64,000 bases of DNA, from assembly GCF_023556315.2 (NCBI RefSeq), contig NZ_CP116221.1:2243001-2307000 (forward strand), read 5' to 3'. Below are positions 44,289-51,876 of the stretch, piece after piece. The DNA comes from Psychroserpens ponticola. GTDB lineage: Bacteria > Bacteroidota > Bacteroidia > Flavobacteriales > Flavobacteriaceae. Numbering within the stretch: position 1 is the stretch's first letter; each line of letters starts with the position of its first letter. The notes below the pieces were generated by a model. It saw only the letters and a program-made list of their open reading frames with translations. It was not told the origin of the DNA and searched no databases. Both the position numbers and the translations under genes were made by a program.

Positions 44289-45098
44289 TTAGTCAATATT
44301 AATAGTTTCTAATTGTGATATAAGATCTTCAAGTTGTACTATAACTGCATTAATACTTTGTAATTTTGAAGATTCATTTCCAATCAAATAACGTAAATCC
44401 TTTTTTAAACTTTCATCTTTACTTAAAACATCAACAACAGATTGAGCAAAAGTAGCATCAATATCAACCTCACATGTTTTTGGTAAAACTACTTCAAATC
44501 CATATCCTTTTTTATATTTAATAAAGATATCACCACATTTTGATCTTATTTCTGTCTGAATAGGATCTGGCATTTTCCCTCTTAAATTTTTTCTGTAGCT
44601 ATTTGTTAGTTTAAACAAAATTGATTCGGTCCAATCGACTTCATAGTAGCGTATTAAAGCCGTTTTTAAGCGGTCATTTTGAATCAGATTGATTTGACCA
44701 GAAGCGATCAATTCTCTGTATGTTGATTCTGCAGAATTTGGATCCATTATTTGACTTGCCTGATACATATCTATTAAATTATCGACAGGATTAGGATTAG
44801 AGTCTGGAGAATTCTCATAAACTGAAATAGCATTCTTAGCATGACTAACAACTTGAGTTGAATAATTTAAAAGGCCTTGAAGAATTACTTTTTCTTCCCT
44901 AACATCTTCTAGAAGTCGATTACAATATTGAGATTCTAATTCTTTACTAATACGGTTTTGATTCCAATTATTAATTTGAAGTGCAATGAGAATACCAATA
45001 ACTACGAGCACAATTTCACCAATAGCGTATTTGAAGTATTTACCACTTTTATTTTCCATGAGTAAGTTTTTACGAATATGTCTGAAGAATTTTATCAT
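44289..45098 (-). CDS. DUF6090-type membrane protein (copy 1 of a tandem array)
   Basis: A single-pass membrane protein of 269 residues when started at the ATG at 45098 (MIKFFRHIRKNLLMENK). A longer frame to 45167 runs through the palindromic repeat and would begin inside it, so I reject that start. The first 50 residues match the other two copies closely: basic start, TM helix YAIGEIVLVVIGILIALQINNWN. The rest is an extracytoplasmic, helix-rich domain that shares little with its neighbours. Function unknown. A family A repeat separates it from the next copy upstream, with 14-bp direct repeats on either side. Confidence 0.75.
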   Translation of the reverse strand: MIKFFRHIRKNLLMENKSGKYFKYAIGEIVLVVIGILIALQINNWNQNRISKELESQYCNRLLEDVREEKVILQGLLNYSTQVVSHAKNAISVYENSPDSNPNPVDNLIDMYQASQIMDPNSAESTYRELIASGQINLIQNDRLKTALIRYYEVDWTESILFKLTNSYRKNLRGKMPDPIQTEIRSKCGDIFIKYKKGYGFEVVLPKTCEVDIDATFAQSVVDVLSKDESLKKDLRYLIGNESSKLQSINAVIVQLEDLISQLETINID

Positions 45099-45107
45099 AG
45101 TATTAAA

Positions 45108-45166
45108 TGTCTCCTCGAGCGCAGTCGAGAGGTTATTAATAGGTCTCGACTGCGCTCGACCTGACA
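45108..45166. repeat. palindromic repeat, family A, flanked by 14-bp direct repeats
   Basis: Two half-units (CTCGAGCGCAGTCGAGAGG and AGGTCTCGACTGCGCTCGAC) face each other. The direct repeats AAGAATTTTATCAT at 45085-45098 and 45183-45196 are the first bases of a DUF6090 gene; one is the real start of copy 1 and the other is a leftover after the stop of copy 2. Confidence 0.8.
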
Positions 45167-45195
45167 ACTAGCATAATTCTTAAAGAATTTTATCA

Positions 45196-45885
45196 TTATA
45201 ATTGTTTCAATAATTGATTGACTTCTTTTTCAGTGTCATCTAAAATTTGATTGTACCAGTTTAACTGAATAAAATGAAAGTGAAAGTCGTCTAACATTTT
45301 ACTATATACTTCGTTAGTTACTTTATCAAAAGAAGAAGTTCTTCTGCTATAAATATATGTTTCACTTAATTTACTCCATCTATCATCTACAATTTTTCCG
45401 TTGTCTATCAGTCTATCATAATTAGAACCATAAAGCTTTATAATATTTTGGATGATTTTTTTCTGTTTGTAAGTATTGATTTCATTTCCTGCTATTGATG
45501 ATTTAAAAGCTCCTGAAACAGGATAAAATGTACGTTGCCCAGAAAAAAGATAGACAGACATTAAAGAATCTATTTGTGATTTATCACTATCATAATCTTC
45601 TGAACACCTACTACTTAATAGGTTATAAGCATCAACTTTAGGTTTGGAATAGGATTGCACATAATTTATAAATTCTAGATCTTGTGTAAGATCATCTTTT
45701 ACACTCTTAAAAAACTCTTGTTCTGCAATAGCATGTTTTCTACTTTCATTCCAATTATTGATTTGTAATGCAATAAGAATACCAATCACAACAAGGATAA
45801 TTTCACCAATGGCGTATTTGAAGTATTTTGATGTTTTATTTTCTATGAGTAAGTTTTTACGAATATGTCTAAAAAATTTAATCAT
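45196..45885 (-). CDS. DUF6090-type membrane protein (copy 2 of a tandem array)
   Basis: A 229-residue protein with the same layout: MIKFFRHIRKNLLIENK, TM helix YAIGEIILVVIGILIALQINNWN, then a helical extracytoplasmic domain of about 180 residues. Its ATG overlaps the end of copy 3 by 8 nt. Its stop forms TAATG with the leftover start of a further DUF6090 reading frame, which runs into the family A repeat after about 10 codons. The DNA of the first 120 bp is close to that of copies 1 and 3; the C-terminal part has diverged. Confidence 0.78.
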   Translation of the reverse strand: MIKFFRHIRKNLLIENKTSKYFKYAIGEIILVVIGILIALQINNWNESRKHAIAEQEFFKSVKDDLTQDLEFINYVQSYSKPKVDAYNLLSSRCSEDYDSDKSQIDSLMSVYLFSGQRTFYPVSGAFKSSIAGNEINTYKQKKIIQNIIKLYGSNYDRLIDNGKIVDDRWSKLSETYIYSRRTSSFDKVTNEVYSKMLDDFHFHFIQLNWYNQILDDTEKEVNQLLKQL

Positions 45886-46615
45886 TTCGAGTTTTTTCTA
45901 TAATTAGTTTTAAATCTTCTTTCATTTTTTTAAGACTAGGAATTACACGTTTAAGTATCCTTAAATAATTATTATATATTAATTGGTTGTTACTTATCAC
46001 ACGATATCTATATTCAGTACTATAAAGAAAATAGTTTTGTAATGCTACACTGCTGTTATCTTGCATAATGGTTTTACTCATATATTCAGGATACCAATCG
46101 TAATTATCTCTGAAAATATTCACCAATTCAATAGATTCATCATTTATTCTTGTTTCGAAACGGTGAACCATTCTTCGATCCATAAAATCATAAATCCCTA
46201 TGACACTTAGAGACAAACTATCTTTGACAGCCAGTTCTTTTAATTGATTTACTCCTGTTTTATTTAAATTTGTGTTTACGCTCCTTCCTGTAATTATTCT
46301 AGATAAGCCAACGTCAAATAAATCGGGTGTTATAGAATCGCTAATGACTCTTTTGAAGATAAATTCTACTCCATTGTAATACTCTAATGTTTGCGACATT
46401 TGTTGAACATCATTGTCAATATCTACGACAATGCGTTCATAAATTGAAATGAGTTGCTCCTGTTTGAGCCTTTTTTCATTCCAATTATTGATACTCAGGG
46501 CTATCAAAATACCAATAACCACAAGGATGATTTCTCCTATTGCGTATTTGAAATATTTAGTGGTTTTGCCTTCATTAAGAAGGTTTTTACGAATGTGTCT
46601 AAAAAATTTAATCAT
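45878..46615 (-). CDS. DUF6090-type membrane protein (copy 3 of a tandem array)
   Basis: A 245-residue protein, first gene of the tandem array in the direction of transcription. N-terminus MIKFFRHIRKNLLNEGK, TM helix YAIGEIILVVIGILIALSINNWN, and a helical, charged extracytoplasmic part of about 195 residues. The stop overlaps the start of copy 2 by 8 nt, so copies 3 and 2 are coupled. A family A repeat lies just upstream at 46629-46685. Function unknown. Confidence 0.78.
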   Translation of the reverse strand: MIKFFRHIRKNLLNEGKTTKYFKYAIGEIILVVIGILIALSINNWNEKRLKQEQLISIYERIVVDIDNDVQQMSQTLEYYNGVEFIFKRVISDSITPDLFDVGLSRIITGRSVNTNLNKTGVNQLKELAVKDSLSLSVIGIYDFMDRRMVHRFETRINDESIELVNIFRDNYDWYPEYMSKTIMQDNSSVALQNYFLYSTEYRYRVISNNQLIYNNYLRILKRVIPSLKKMKEDLKLIIEKTRND

Positions 46616-46628
46616 AATACAAGTATTC

Positions 46629-46685
46629 TCTAGTCGAGCGCAGTCGAGACCTAATTAAGACCTCTCGACTACGCTCGAGGTGACA
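46629..46685. repeat. palindromic repeat, family A
   Basis: Half-units TAGTCGAGCGCAGTCGAGAC and CCTCTCGACTACGCTCGAGG face each other around an AATTA core; the element ends in TGACA. It sits just upstream of DUF6090 copy 3. Confidence 0.8.
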
Positions 46686-46843
46686 TTTATTTTGTATCAA
46701 AGATTTAATCATTCACTTTGGTTAAAAAGCAAATTAGGTTGATGGTTGTAGTTGAAGCTGGTTAATTGTTTGTGTTTAAAGATATTAAATTGCAGCAAAT
46801 ATTCTTATTAAATTAAAGAAAAGCTATTTAGTTTTCCTTTTGG

Positions 46844-46870
46844 CTTCCTGCATGCACAGGAATGACAAAT
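46844..46870. repeat. dispersed short palindrome, family B
   Basis: CTTCCTGCATGCACAGGAATGACAAAT, cut here to its key halves TTCCTGCATG and CAGGAATGACA. It is a short hairpin with the family B end. Confidence 0.6.
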
Positions 46871-46895
46871 TATAATAATAAGCACAAAACATATA

Positions 46896-46963
46896 TCATT
46901 CTTATGAAAGTAAGAATCCATTTTGAAATGGAATTTAGACTCCCAATCAAGTGAGGAATGACA
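46896..46963. repeat. longer family B-like element
   Basis: The stretch starts near ATCATTCTTATGAAAG, contains AGAATCCATTTT and ends CAAGTGAGGAATGACA. It parallels the 74-bp element at 23147-23220 (same order: CATTC, AAGTAAGA-type left arm, TCCATTTT, AAGTG-GGAATGACA) but has lost the perfect terminal repeats. Confidence 0.55.
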
Positions 46964-46973
46964 ACACTGCACA

Positions 46974-47000
46974 AAAAAAGCGAACTAAAAAGTTCGCTTT
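46974..47000 (-). terminator. terminator of lpdA
   Basis: Stem AAAGCGAACT / AGTTCGCTTT with a 4-nt loop and a run of As on the left (Ts on the minus strand), 78 nt past the lpdA stop. Confidence 0.7.
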
Positions 47001-47047
47001 AATTCTTATACGTTGATATTGAGATTCAATTCACTGAATCTTCGATT

Positions 47048-47071
47048 TTCTTGACTACGCTCGAAATAACA
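47048..47071. repeat. degenerate family A half-unit
   Basis: TTGACTACGCTCGAAATAACA matches the family A half (CTCGACTACGCTCGAGGTGACA) with several changes, directly next to the lpdA stop codon. Confidence 0.5.
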
Positions 47072-47078
47072 GTTTTGA

Positions 47079-48479
47079 TTAAACGTGAAGTGCTCTATCT
47101 TCGGTTGCAGCTAAAGCCGCTTCTTTTATAGCTTCAGCAAATGTTGGATGCGCATGAGACATACGAGAAATATCTTCAGCAGATGCTCTGTATTCCATAG
47201 CAACTACAGCTTCAGCAATTAAATCTGCACAACGTGCACCAATCATATGAACACCTAAAACTTCATCTGTAGTTTTATCGGCTAATATTTTTACAAATCC
47301 GTCAAGATCTCCACTTGCTCTTGCTCTTCCTAAAGCTCTAAATGGAAATTGTCCAACTTTATACTCAACACCAGCATCTTTTAATTCCTCTTCTGTTTTT
47401 CCTACAGCAGCAACTTCAGGCCATGTATACACAACACCTGGAATTAAATTATAATCGATATGTGGTTTTTGTCCTGCTAAAGTTTCAGCAACAAAAGTAC
47501 CTTCTTCTTCAGCTTTATGAGCCAACATTGCACCTTTTACAACATCACCAATAGCGTAAATATTACTCACATTAGTTTGTAAATGCTCGTTAACTTCAAT
47601 TTGTCCTCTATCTGTAAGTTTAAGTCCAGCAGCATCAACGTTTAAACCATCTGTATAAGGACGACGTCCAACAGACACTAAACAATAATCACCTTTAAAC
47701 TCGACTACTTCACCTTTTTTGTTTTCAGCTTTTACAACAACCTCATCTCCATTGCGTTCAACAGACTGCACTTTGTGAGACATCATCATTTTACATTTTG
47801 CCTTTTTAAAGACTTTATTTAGTTCTTTAGATAGTCCAGCATCCATTGTTGGAAGAATTCTATCCATAAACTCAATCACAGTTACTTCGGCTCCTAAACG
47901 CCTGTACACTTGTCCGAGTTCTAAACCAATAACGCCACCTCCAATCACAATCATGTGTTTTGGAATTTCTTTAAGTTCTAAGGCTTCAGTAGATGTAATC
48001 ACACGTTCTTTATCTAATGTAATAAACGGTAAATTTGATGGTTTTGAACCTGTAGCAACGATAATATTTTTTGCTTCAATTTCACCAGCATCTTTTCCGT
48101 CTATCTTAATATGCGTTGCATCTTTAAAGCTTCCTAAGCCTTCATAAACATCTATATTATTTTTCTTCATTAAGAAATCAATTCCACCAGTAGTTTGATC
48201 AACAACAGCTTGTTTACGAGCAATCATTTTTTCTAAATTTACTTTGATGTCTCCAGGAATTTCAATACCATGTTCTTCAAAATGTTTAGTCGCTTCTTCA
48301 TAATGGTGAGAAGAGGACAACATGGCTTTACTTGGAATACAACCAACGTTTAAGCACGTACCACCAAGTGTAGAATACTTTTCGATTATTGCTGTTTTCA
48401 TACCTAGTTGTGCACAACGAATTGCTGCTACATATCCACCAGGACCAGAACCTATTATTGCTACATCGTAAGATTTCAT
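47079..48479 (-). CDS. lpdA: dihydrolipoyl dehydrogenase
   Basis: The E3 component that reoxidises dihydrolipoamide in pyruvate and 2-oxoglutarate dehydrogenase complexes and in glycine cleavage. The 466 residues show the FAD site IIGSGPGGYVAAIRCAQLG (about 7-25), redox-active disulfide GGTCLNVGCIPSKAML (Cys near 43 and 48), NAD site VIGGGVIGLELGQVYRRLG, and the C-terminal His-Glu pair in SHAHPTFAEAIKEAA. Length is normal. It stands alone, separated from the E1/E2 genes, as is common in flavobacteria. Confidence 0.97.
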   Translation of the reverse strand: MKSYDVAIIGSGPGGYVAAIRCAQLGMKTAIIEKYSTLGGTCLNVGCIPSKAMLSSSHHYEEATKHFEEHGIEIPGDIKVNLEKMIARKQAVVDQTTGGIDFLMKKNNIDVYEGLGSFKDATHIKIDGKDAGEIEAKNIIVATGSKPSNLPFITLDKERVITSTEALELKEIPKHMIVIGGGVIGLELGQVYRRLGAEVTVIEFMDRILPTMDAGLSKELNKVFKKAKCKMMMSHKVQSVERNGDEVVVKAENKKGEVVEFKGDYCLVSVGRRPYTDGLNVDAAGLKLTDRGQIEVNEHLQTNVSNIYAIGDVVKGAMLAHKAEEEGTFVAETLAGQKPHIDYNLIPGVVYTWPEVAAVGKTEEELKDAGVEYKVGQFPFRALGRARASGDLDGFVKILADKTTDEVLGVHMIGARCADLIAEAVVAMEYRASAEDISRMSHAHPTFAEAIKEAALAATEDRALHV

Positions 48480-48576
48480 AAACTATTATTTTATCAATTT
48501 TTAATTCAATTACAAAAATACAATTTTGATTATTGAATTACTATTATTTTTAAGTGTTTACTTAGGCACAAAAAAA

Positions 48577-48620
48577 GCTCATTCTATTTAGATTCTAATA
48601 AAATCTAAATTTGAATGAGC
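48577..48620 (-). terminator. terminator of the PAS-LuxR regulator gene
   Basis: A long stem: GCTCATTC and ATTTAGATT pair with AATCTAAAT and GAATGAGC around a short loop. On the minus strand it is followed by seven Ts. It is 86 nt past the stop of the regulator gene. Confidence 0.75.
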
Positions 48621-48706
48621 GTATTTTCCCTCTTGAATTAATAACAGTTCAAAATTCATGATTAAAAAAAAAATTAGCAATACTCAAATTGAGTATTTGT
48701 AATAAA

Positions 48707-49477
48707 TCATAAAAAATGCTGATTCATTTTGAGCATTCCTACAAGTTCTCCTGTTGAAGACACATTGAGTTTTTTGAGAATGTTTCTTCTGTGCGTATCG
48801 ACAGTATGCGGACTTATATTTAATTTTTCTGATATGAGTTTACTAGAATAATCTAATAAAAGCAATCTAATTACATCACGCTCTCTATTACTAATTCCAT
48901 CATGTAATAGTTTTTGATTAAAATTACTATAATAAATGGTTTCGTATTCATTTTGAGCATTCAACAATTTTGCAGATGCAGTAATCTCCATTTTAATACT
49001 TGGATCTAACACCGTATAATGTGCCAATCCAATAATGGGTTTTCCTTCAGAATCAAATGCTAAAGGTGTCGTATTTTGAACTATATTAACATAGTCTCCA
49101 GCTTTATTTTGGAATCTAAAATTCCAAGTATAATTAGCTCGTTCTCTATCTTCTTCTGGAATATTTTGAAGTGTAAACTCCATCAAGTGATCTAGTGCAG
49201 ATAGCCAACCTTTAATATCATCTGGATGTATTCTTGTCCAAAAATAACGCATACCACTTGCTTTCATTTCGAGAGGGTCTAAACCCAAACACGCATTAAA
49301 GTTTTTACTAATGTATTCGAAAGTTAAATCTTGAGTATTGGTGACACAGAAAAAAGTAGAACTATAAGGCAAAAACTTATCAAACTCAATAATTTTCTTA
49401 ATATGTTCTTCAAGTAAAGGCTTTTCGAAGGATTCAAAAATAGACTTATAATAGTCTTTAATTCGATGGTATTTCAT
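48707..49477 (-). CDS. PAS-domain LuxR-type transcriptional regulator
   Basis: The frame from the ATG at 49477 gives 256 residues (MKYHRIKDYYKSIFESF); a GTG at 49516 would extend it by 13 residues with no recognisable gain. The middle (about 50-150) is a PAS fold (FFCVTNTQDLTFEYISKNF, IHPDDIKGW, YTWNFRFQNKAGDY). The C-terminus is a LuxR helix-turn-helix: GISNRERDVIRLLLLDYSSK, HTVDTHRRNILKKL. It probably senses a small signal or redox state and acts on DNA. Its target is unknown; it sits 46 nt after the CPBP gene. Confidence 0.88.
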   Translation of the reverse strand: MKYHRIKDYYKSIFESFEKPLLEEHIKKIIEFDKFLPYSSTFFCVTNTQDLTFEYISKNFNACLGLDPLEMKASGMRYFWTRIHPDDIKGWLSALDHLMEFTLQNIPEEDRERANYTWNFRFQNKAGDYVNIVQNTTPLAFDSEGKPIIGLAHYTVLDPSIKMEITASAKLLNAQNEYETIYYSNFNQKLLHDGISNRERDVIRLLLLDYSSKLISEKLNISPHTVDTHRRNILKKLNVSSTGELVGMLKMNQHFL

Positions 49478-49523
49478 AAAAAGTACATGTGTCTTTAGAG
49501 CAGCATAAAAATACACGTTTTTT

Positions 49524-50150
49524 TCAACTAGGAAAACCTAACATACTTCCCATTCCAACGGTAAATAACCAACAACCATAAATAGCATGTTCTATGGATA
49601 CTAAAAGTGTAGATTTTGTTTTTTTAAATGTTAGAGCAAATAAGATGCCTCCTAAAAACGTCATAAAAAGCACCAAACTGCTTCTGAAAAAAATATGAGC
49701 TAATGAAAATAAAACAGCATTGAAAAATATGAATACAGATTCATTACTAAATAGTTTTTTATAACGTTGAAAAAAGAATGTTCTGTAAATAAGTTCTTGT
49801 GGATAAACAGAAAGAAAACTATAAAGAAATAAAAAAGCTAGCCATTTTAAAGGTTTGTTCAACATCACTACAAATAGATTTTCTTTATCTACAAACCACA
49901 TGTATAATATCGTGAGAATTGCGATTCCAATTAACTGAGCTGCAACGCGTTTAAAAAAGTGTTTCCAACTTAAATTAGGAGCTATTTTAAATCTGTTTTT
50001 TTCAACTCTTAAAAGAACAAACAATATGTATATAAATCCTAAAACCGCAATAAACATCTTTACCCAAATGGCATATTCTATTGCGAAACTAACTGGTATT
50101 ATAATAAAAATAATGAATAATTCTATAAGCTTATATGTAGTTGTTTGCAT
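49524..50150 (-). CDS. CPBP-family intramembrane protein (Abi/CaaX protease-like)
   Basis: A 208-residue protein with about six TM helices. The CPBP motifs are YPQELIYRTFFFQRY (motif 1, near 117), FSLAHIFF (motif 2, FxxxH) and SIEHAIYGCWLF (motif 3). In motif 1 the canonical EExxxR is QExxxR, so the first acidic residue of the catalytic pair is replaced by Gln. Family members are CaaX-type proteases or bacteriocin self-immunity proteins; this one may have reduced or no protease activity. It lies between an Lrp-type and a LuxR-type regulator gene on the same strand. Confidence 0.8.
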   Translation of the reverse strand: MQTTTYKLIELFIIFIIIPVSFAIEYAIWVKMFIAVLGFIYILFVLLRVEKNRFKIAPNLSWKHFFKRVAAQLIGIAILTILYMWFVDKENLFVVMLNKPLKWLAFLFLYSFLSVYPQELIYRTFFFQRYKKLFSNESVFIFFNAVLFSLAHIFFRSSLVLFMTFLGGILFALTFKKTKSTLLVSIEHAIYGCWLFTVGMGSMLGFPS

Positions 50151-50172
50151 TCTATAAATATATAATAATACC

Positions 50173-50634
50173 TTATACTTTAATAGCTGTTGTATGTTTT
50201 ACTTCATTAATCATAAAAGCGCTATGAGTGCTGCCAATATGGCTTATCGTTGTTAATTTCTTAACCATAAATTCACGAAATTCATCCATATCTGCAACAA
50301 TAACTTTAAGAAGATAATCATAATCTCCACTAATATGGTAGCATTCCATAACTTCATCTAATTTGGTTACTTCTCGTTCAAATTTCATGACATAATCTTT
50401 AGAATGTTGTACCAATTTTATACTGCAAAAAGTAACGAAAGCCTTATCTACTTCTCGCTTATTAATTAACGCAACATATTTAGAAATAACACCTTCACGT
50501 TCTAATTTTTTAATACGTTCATATACTGCTGTTACAGAAAGGCTCAATTTATTAGATAACTCTTTATTGGTTTGTTTACTATCCTCTTGCAAGAATTGCA
50601 CTAGTTTTTTATCAATGTGATCTAAAAGTATCAT
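50173..50634 (-). CDS. Lrp/AsnC-family transcriptional regulator
   Basis: A 153-residue regulator: N-terminal HTH (LDHIDKKLVQFLQEDSKQTN, LSVTAVYERIKKLEREGVIS) and the C-terminal RAM ligand domain (VMECYHISGDYDYLLKVIVAD). Proteins of this kind respond to amino acids and often control a neighbouring amino-acid catabolic gene. It is divergent from the flavin monooxygenase / PLP enzyme / OsmC operon. The 140-nt intergenic region has a perfect inverted repeat TTCTA-N4-TAGAA that could be its operator, and a TATATTTG box for its own promoter. Confidence 0.92.
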   Translation of the reverse strand: MILLDHIDKKLVQFLQEDSKQTNKELSNKLSLSVTAVYERIKKLEREGVISKYVALINKREVDKAFVTFCSIKLVQHSKDYVMKFEREVTKLDEVMECYHISGDYDYLLKVIVADMDEFREFMVKKLTTISHIGSTHSAFMINEVKHTTAIKV

Positions 50635-50680
50635 ATGGAAAAATTTTCAGTTTCATGTCTACATAACGTAGAAGAACAAA

Positions 50681-50688
50681 CAAATATA
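50681..50688 (-). promoter_or_regulatory. -7 box of the Lrp-type regulator gene
   Basis: Minus strand TATATTTG, exact match, 46 nt before the ATG. No TTG at -33 distance was found. Confidence 0.45.
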
Positions 50689-50718
50689 ACTAACAAAACA
50701 CTTATACATAGTTTTATA

Positions 50719-50732
50719 TTCTAAAAATAGAA
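50719..50732. promoter_or_regulatory. candidate Lrp operator in the divergent region
   Basis: Perfect inverted repeat TTCTA-AAAA-TAGAA between the regulator gene and the flavin monooxygenase gene, extending weakly to both sides (ATA...TAT). It resembles an AT-rich Lrp site, but no binding data exist. Confidence 0.4.
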
Positions 50733-50774
50733 CATATTATTGTTTAATAATCTAAATATATTGATTTTTGATGC

Positions 50775-51860
50775 ATGAAGGACTTTATAATTATTGGAGC
50801 TGGACAAGCAGGATTATCAATGGCTTACCATCTTACTCAATTAAAAAAAGATTTTATTATTGTTGATGCAAATAGTGAAACTGGTGCACCTTGGCTTAAA
50901 CGTTGGGATTCACTAAAGTTATTTACACCAACAGAATTCAACCATTTACCAGGAATGGATTTCCCGAAAGAAAAAGGATACTATCCAGATAAATATGAAG
51001 TTGCGTCCTATTTGAAATCTTATGTTGAAAAATTCAAAATCCCAATTACGTTCAATCAAAAAATCACAGGTCTAAAAAAGGAAGATGATTATTTTGTTCT
51101 AAAAAGCAAATCCGAAACCTTTAAAGCAAAAAATGTAGTCGCTGCAACTGGTCCATTTCACAAACCTTTTACGCCTTCATTTCATACTAAAATTTCAAAG
51201 GACGTTATTCAAATTCATAGTGAGCATTATAAAAACCCAGAACAACTTCAAGATGGAGACACCTTAGTTGTTGGTGCTGGAGATTCTGGAGTTCAAATTC
51301 TTAATGAAATTTCAAATACTAATCGCAAGGTTTATTTCTCAGGAGATACTAATATCACTTCAATTCCTCAAGAAATACTAGGAAAAACATTGTGGTGGTG
51401 GTTTAAAAAAATCGGTTTCCTATCTGTTAGTAAGTTTTCATATATCGGTAAAAAACTAAGTAAAGGCGGACAACCAATTATTGGAACAGATGTTAAATCA
51501 CTTCTAAAAAAAGAAAATGTGATTTGCGTTGGTAGAACTTTAGATGCAAATAACACTGAACTACACTTTGAAGAAGGGGTTTTCAAAAACATAAAAAATA
51601 TTGTTTGGGCTACAGGCTTTAAACCCAACTTTGAATGGATTAAAGGCGTCACCTTAAATGACTACAAATATCCAAAAAATTATAGAGGCGTTAGCAATCT
51701 TGAAGGACTATACTTTTTAGGACTTCCTTGGTTATACACAAGAGGTTCTGCTACTTTAGGTGGAGTAAAAAAGGATGCTAAATTTTTAAGTAATTACATT
51801 GAAAAATTAGAAGAAAAACCAACGTACTCTAAAATTACATTAAAAAAACAGTTTGTCTAA
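50775..51860 (+). CDS. FAD-dependent flavin monooxygenase-like oxidoreductase
   Basis: A 361-residue FMO-type enzyme with two nucleotide sites: FAD motif IIGAGQAGLSMAYHL (5-19) and NAD(P)H motif VVGAGDSGVQILNEI (near 163), plus the family element NIVWATGFKPNFEW near 277. The likely chemistry is oxygenation of a small nucleophile such as a sulfur compound, or simple reduction; the exact substrate is not visible. It is first in an operon with a trans-sulfuration-type PLP enzyme (16 nt) and an OsmC protein, divergent from an Lrp-type regulator. A role in sulfur amino acid metabolism is plausible. Confidence 0.85.
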   Translation: MKDFIIIGAGQAGLSMAYHLTQLKKDFIIVDANSETGAPWLKRWDSLKLFTPTEFNHLPGMDFPKEKGYYPDKYEVASYLKSYVEKFKIPITFNQKITGLKKEDDYFVLKSKSETFKAKNVVAATGPFHKPFTPSFHTKISKDVIQIHSEHYKNPEQLQDGDTLVVGAGDSGVQILNEISNTNRKVYFSGDTNITSIPQEILGKTLWWWFKKIGFLSVSKFSYIGKKLSKGGQPIIGTDVKSLLKKENVICVGRTLDANNTELHFEEGVFKNIKNIVWATGFKPNFEWIKGVTLNDYKYPKNYRGVSNLEGLYFLGLPWLYTRGSATLGGVKKDAKFLSNYIEKLEEKPTYSKITLKKQFV

Positions 51861-51876
51861 TTTAATCCTATAGCCT

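Larger units (their letters stand above)
46616..47078. other. 463-bp gene-free spacer with repeats
   Basis: No convincing gene. From left to right it holds a family A palindrome (46629-46685), an AT-rich stretch, a short family B palindrome (46844-46870), a longer family B-like unit (46896-46963), the lpdA terminator (46974-47000) and a degenerate family A half-unit (47048-47071). Confidence 0.7.

Noticed and set aside
45098-45167. A longer start for DUF6090 copy 1 (ATG at 45167)
   Set aside because: The extra 23 codons lie in the family A palindrome and do not match other copies; the ATG at 45098 gives the shared MIKFF start.
46616-47078. Possible gene or CRISPR-like array in the repeat-rich spacer
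   Set aside because: No long frame and no regular spacers; the repeats are dispersed hairpins, not a CRISPR array.
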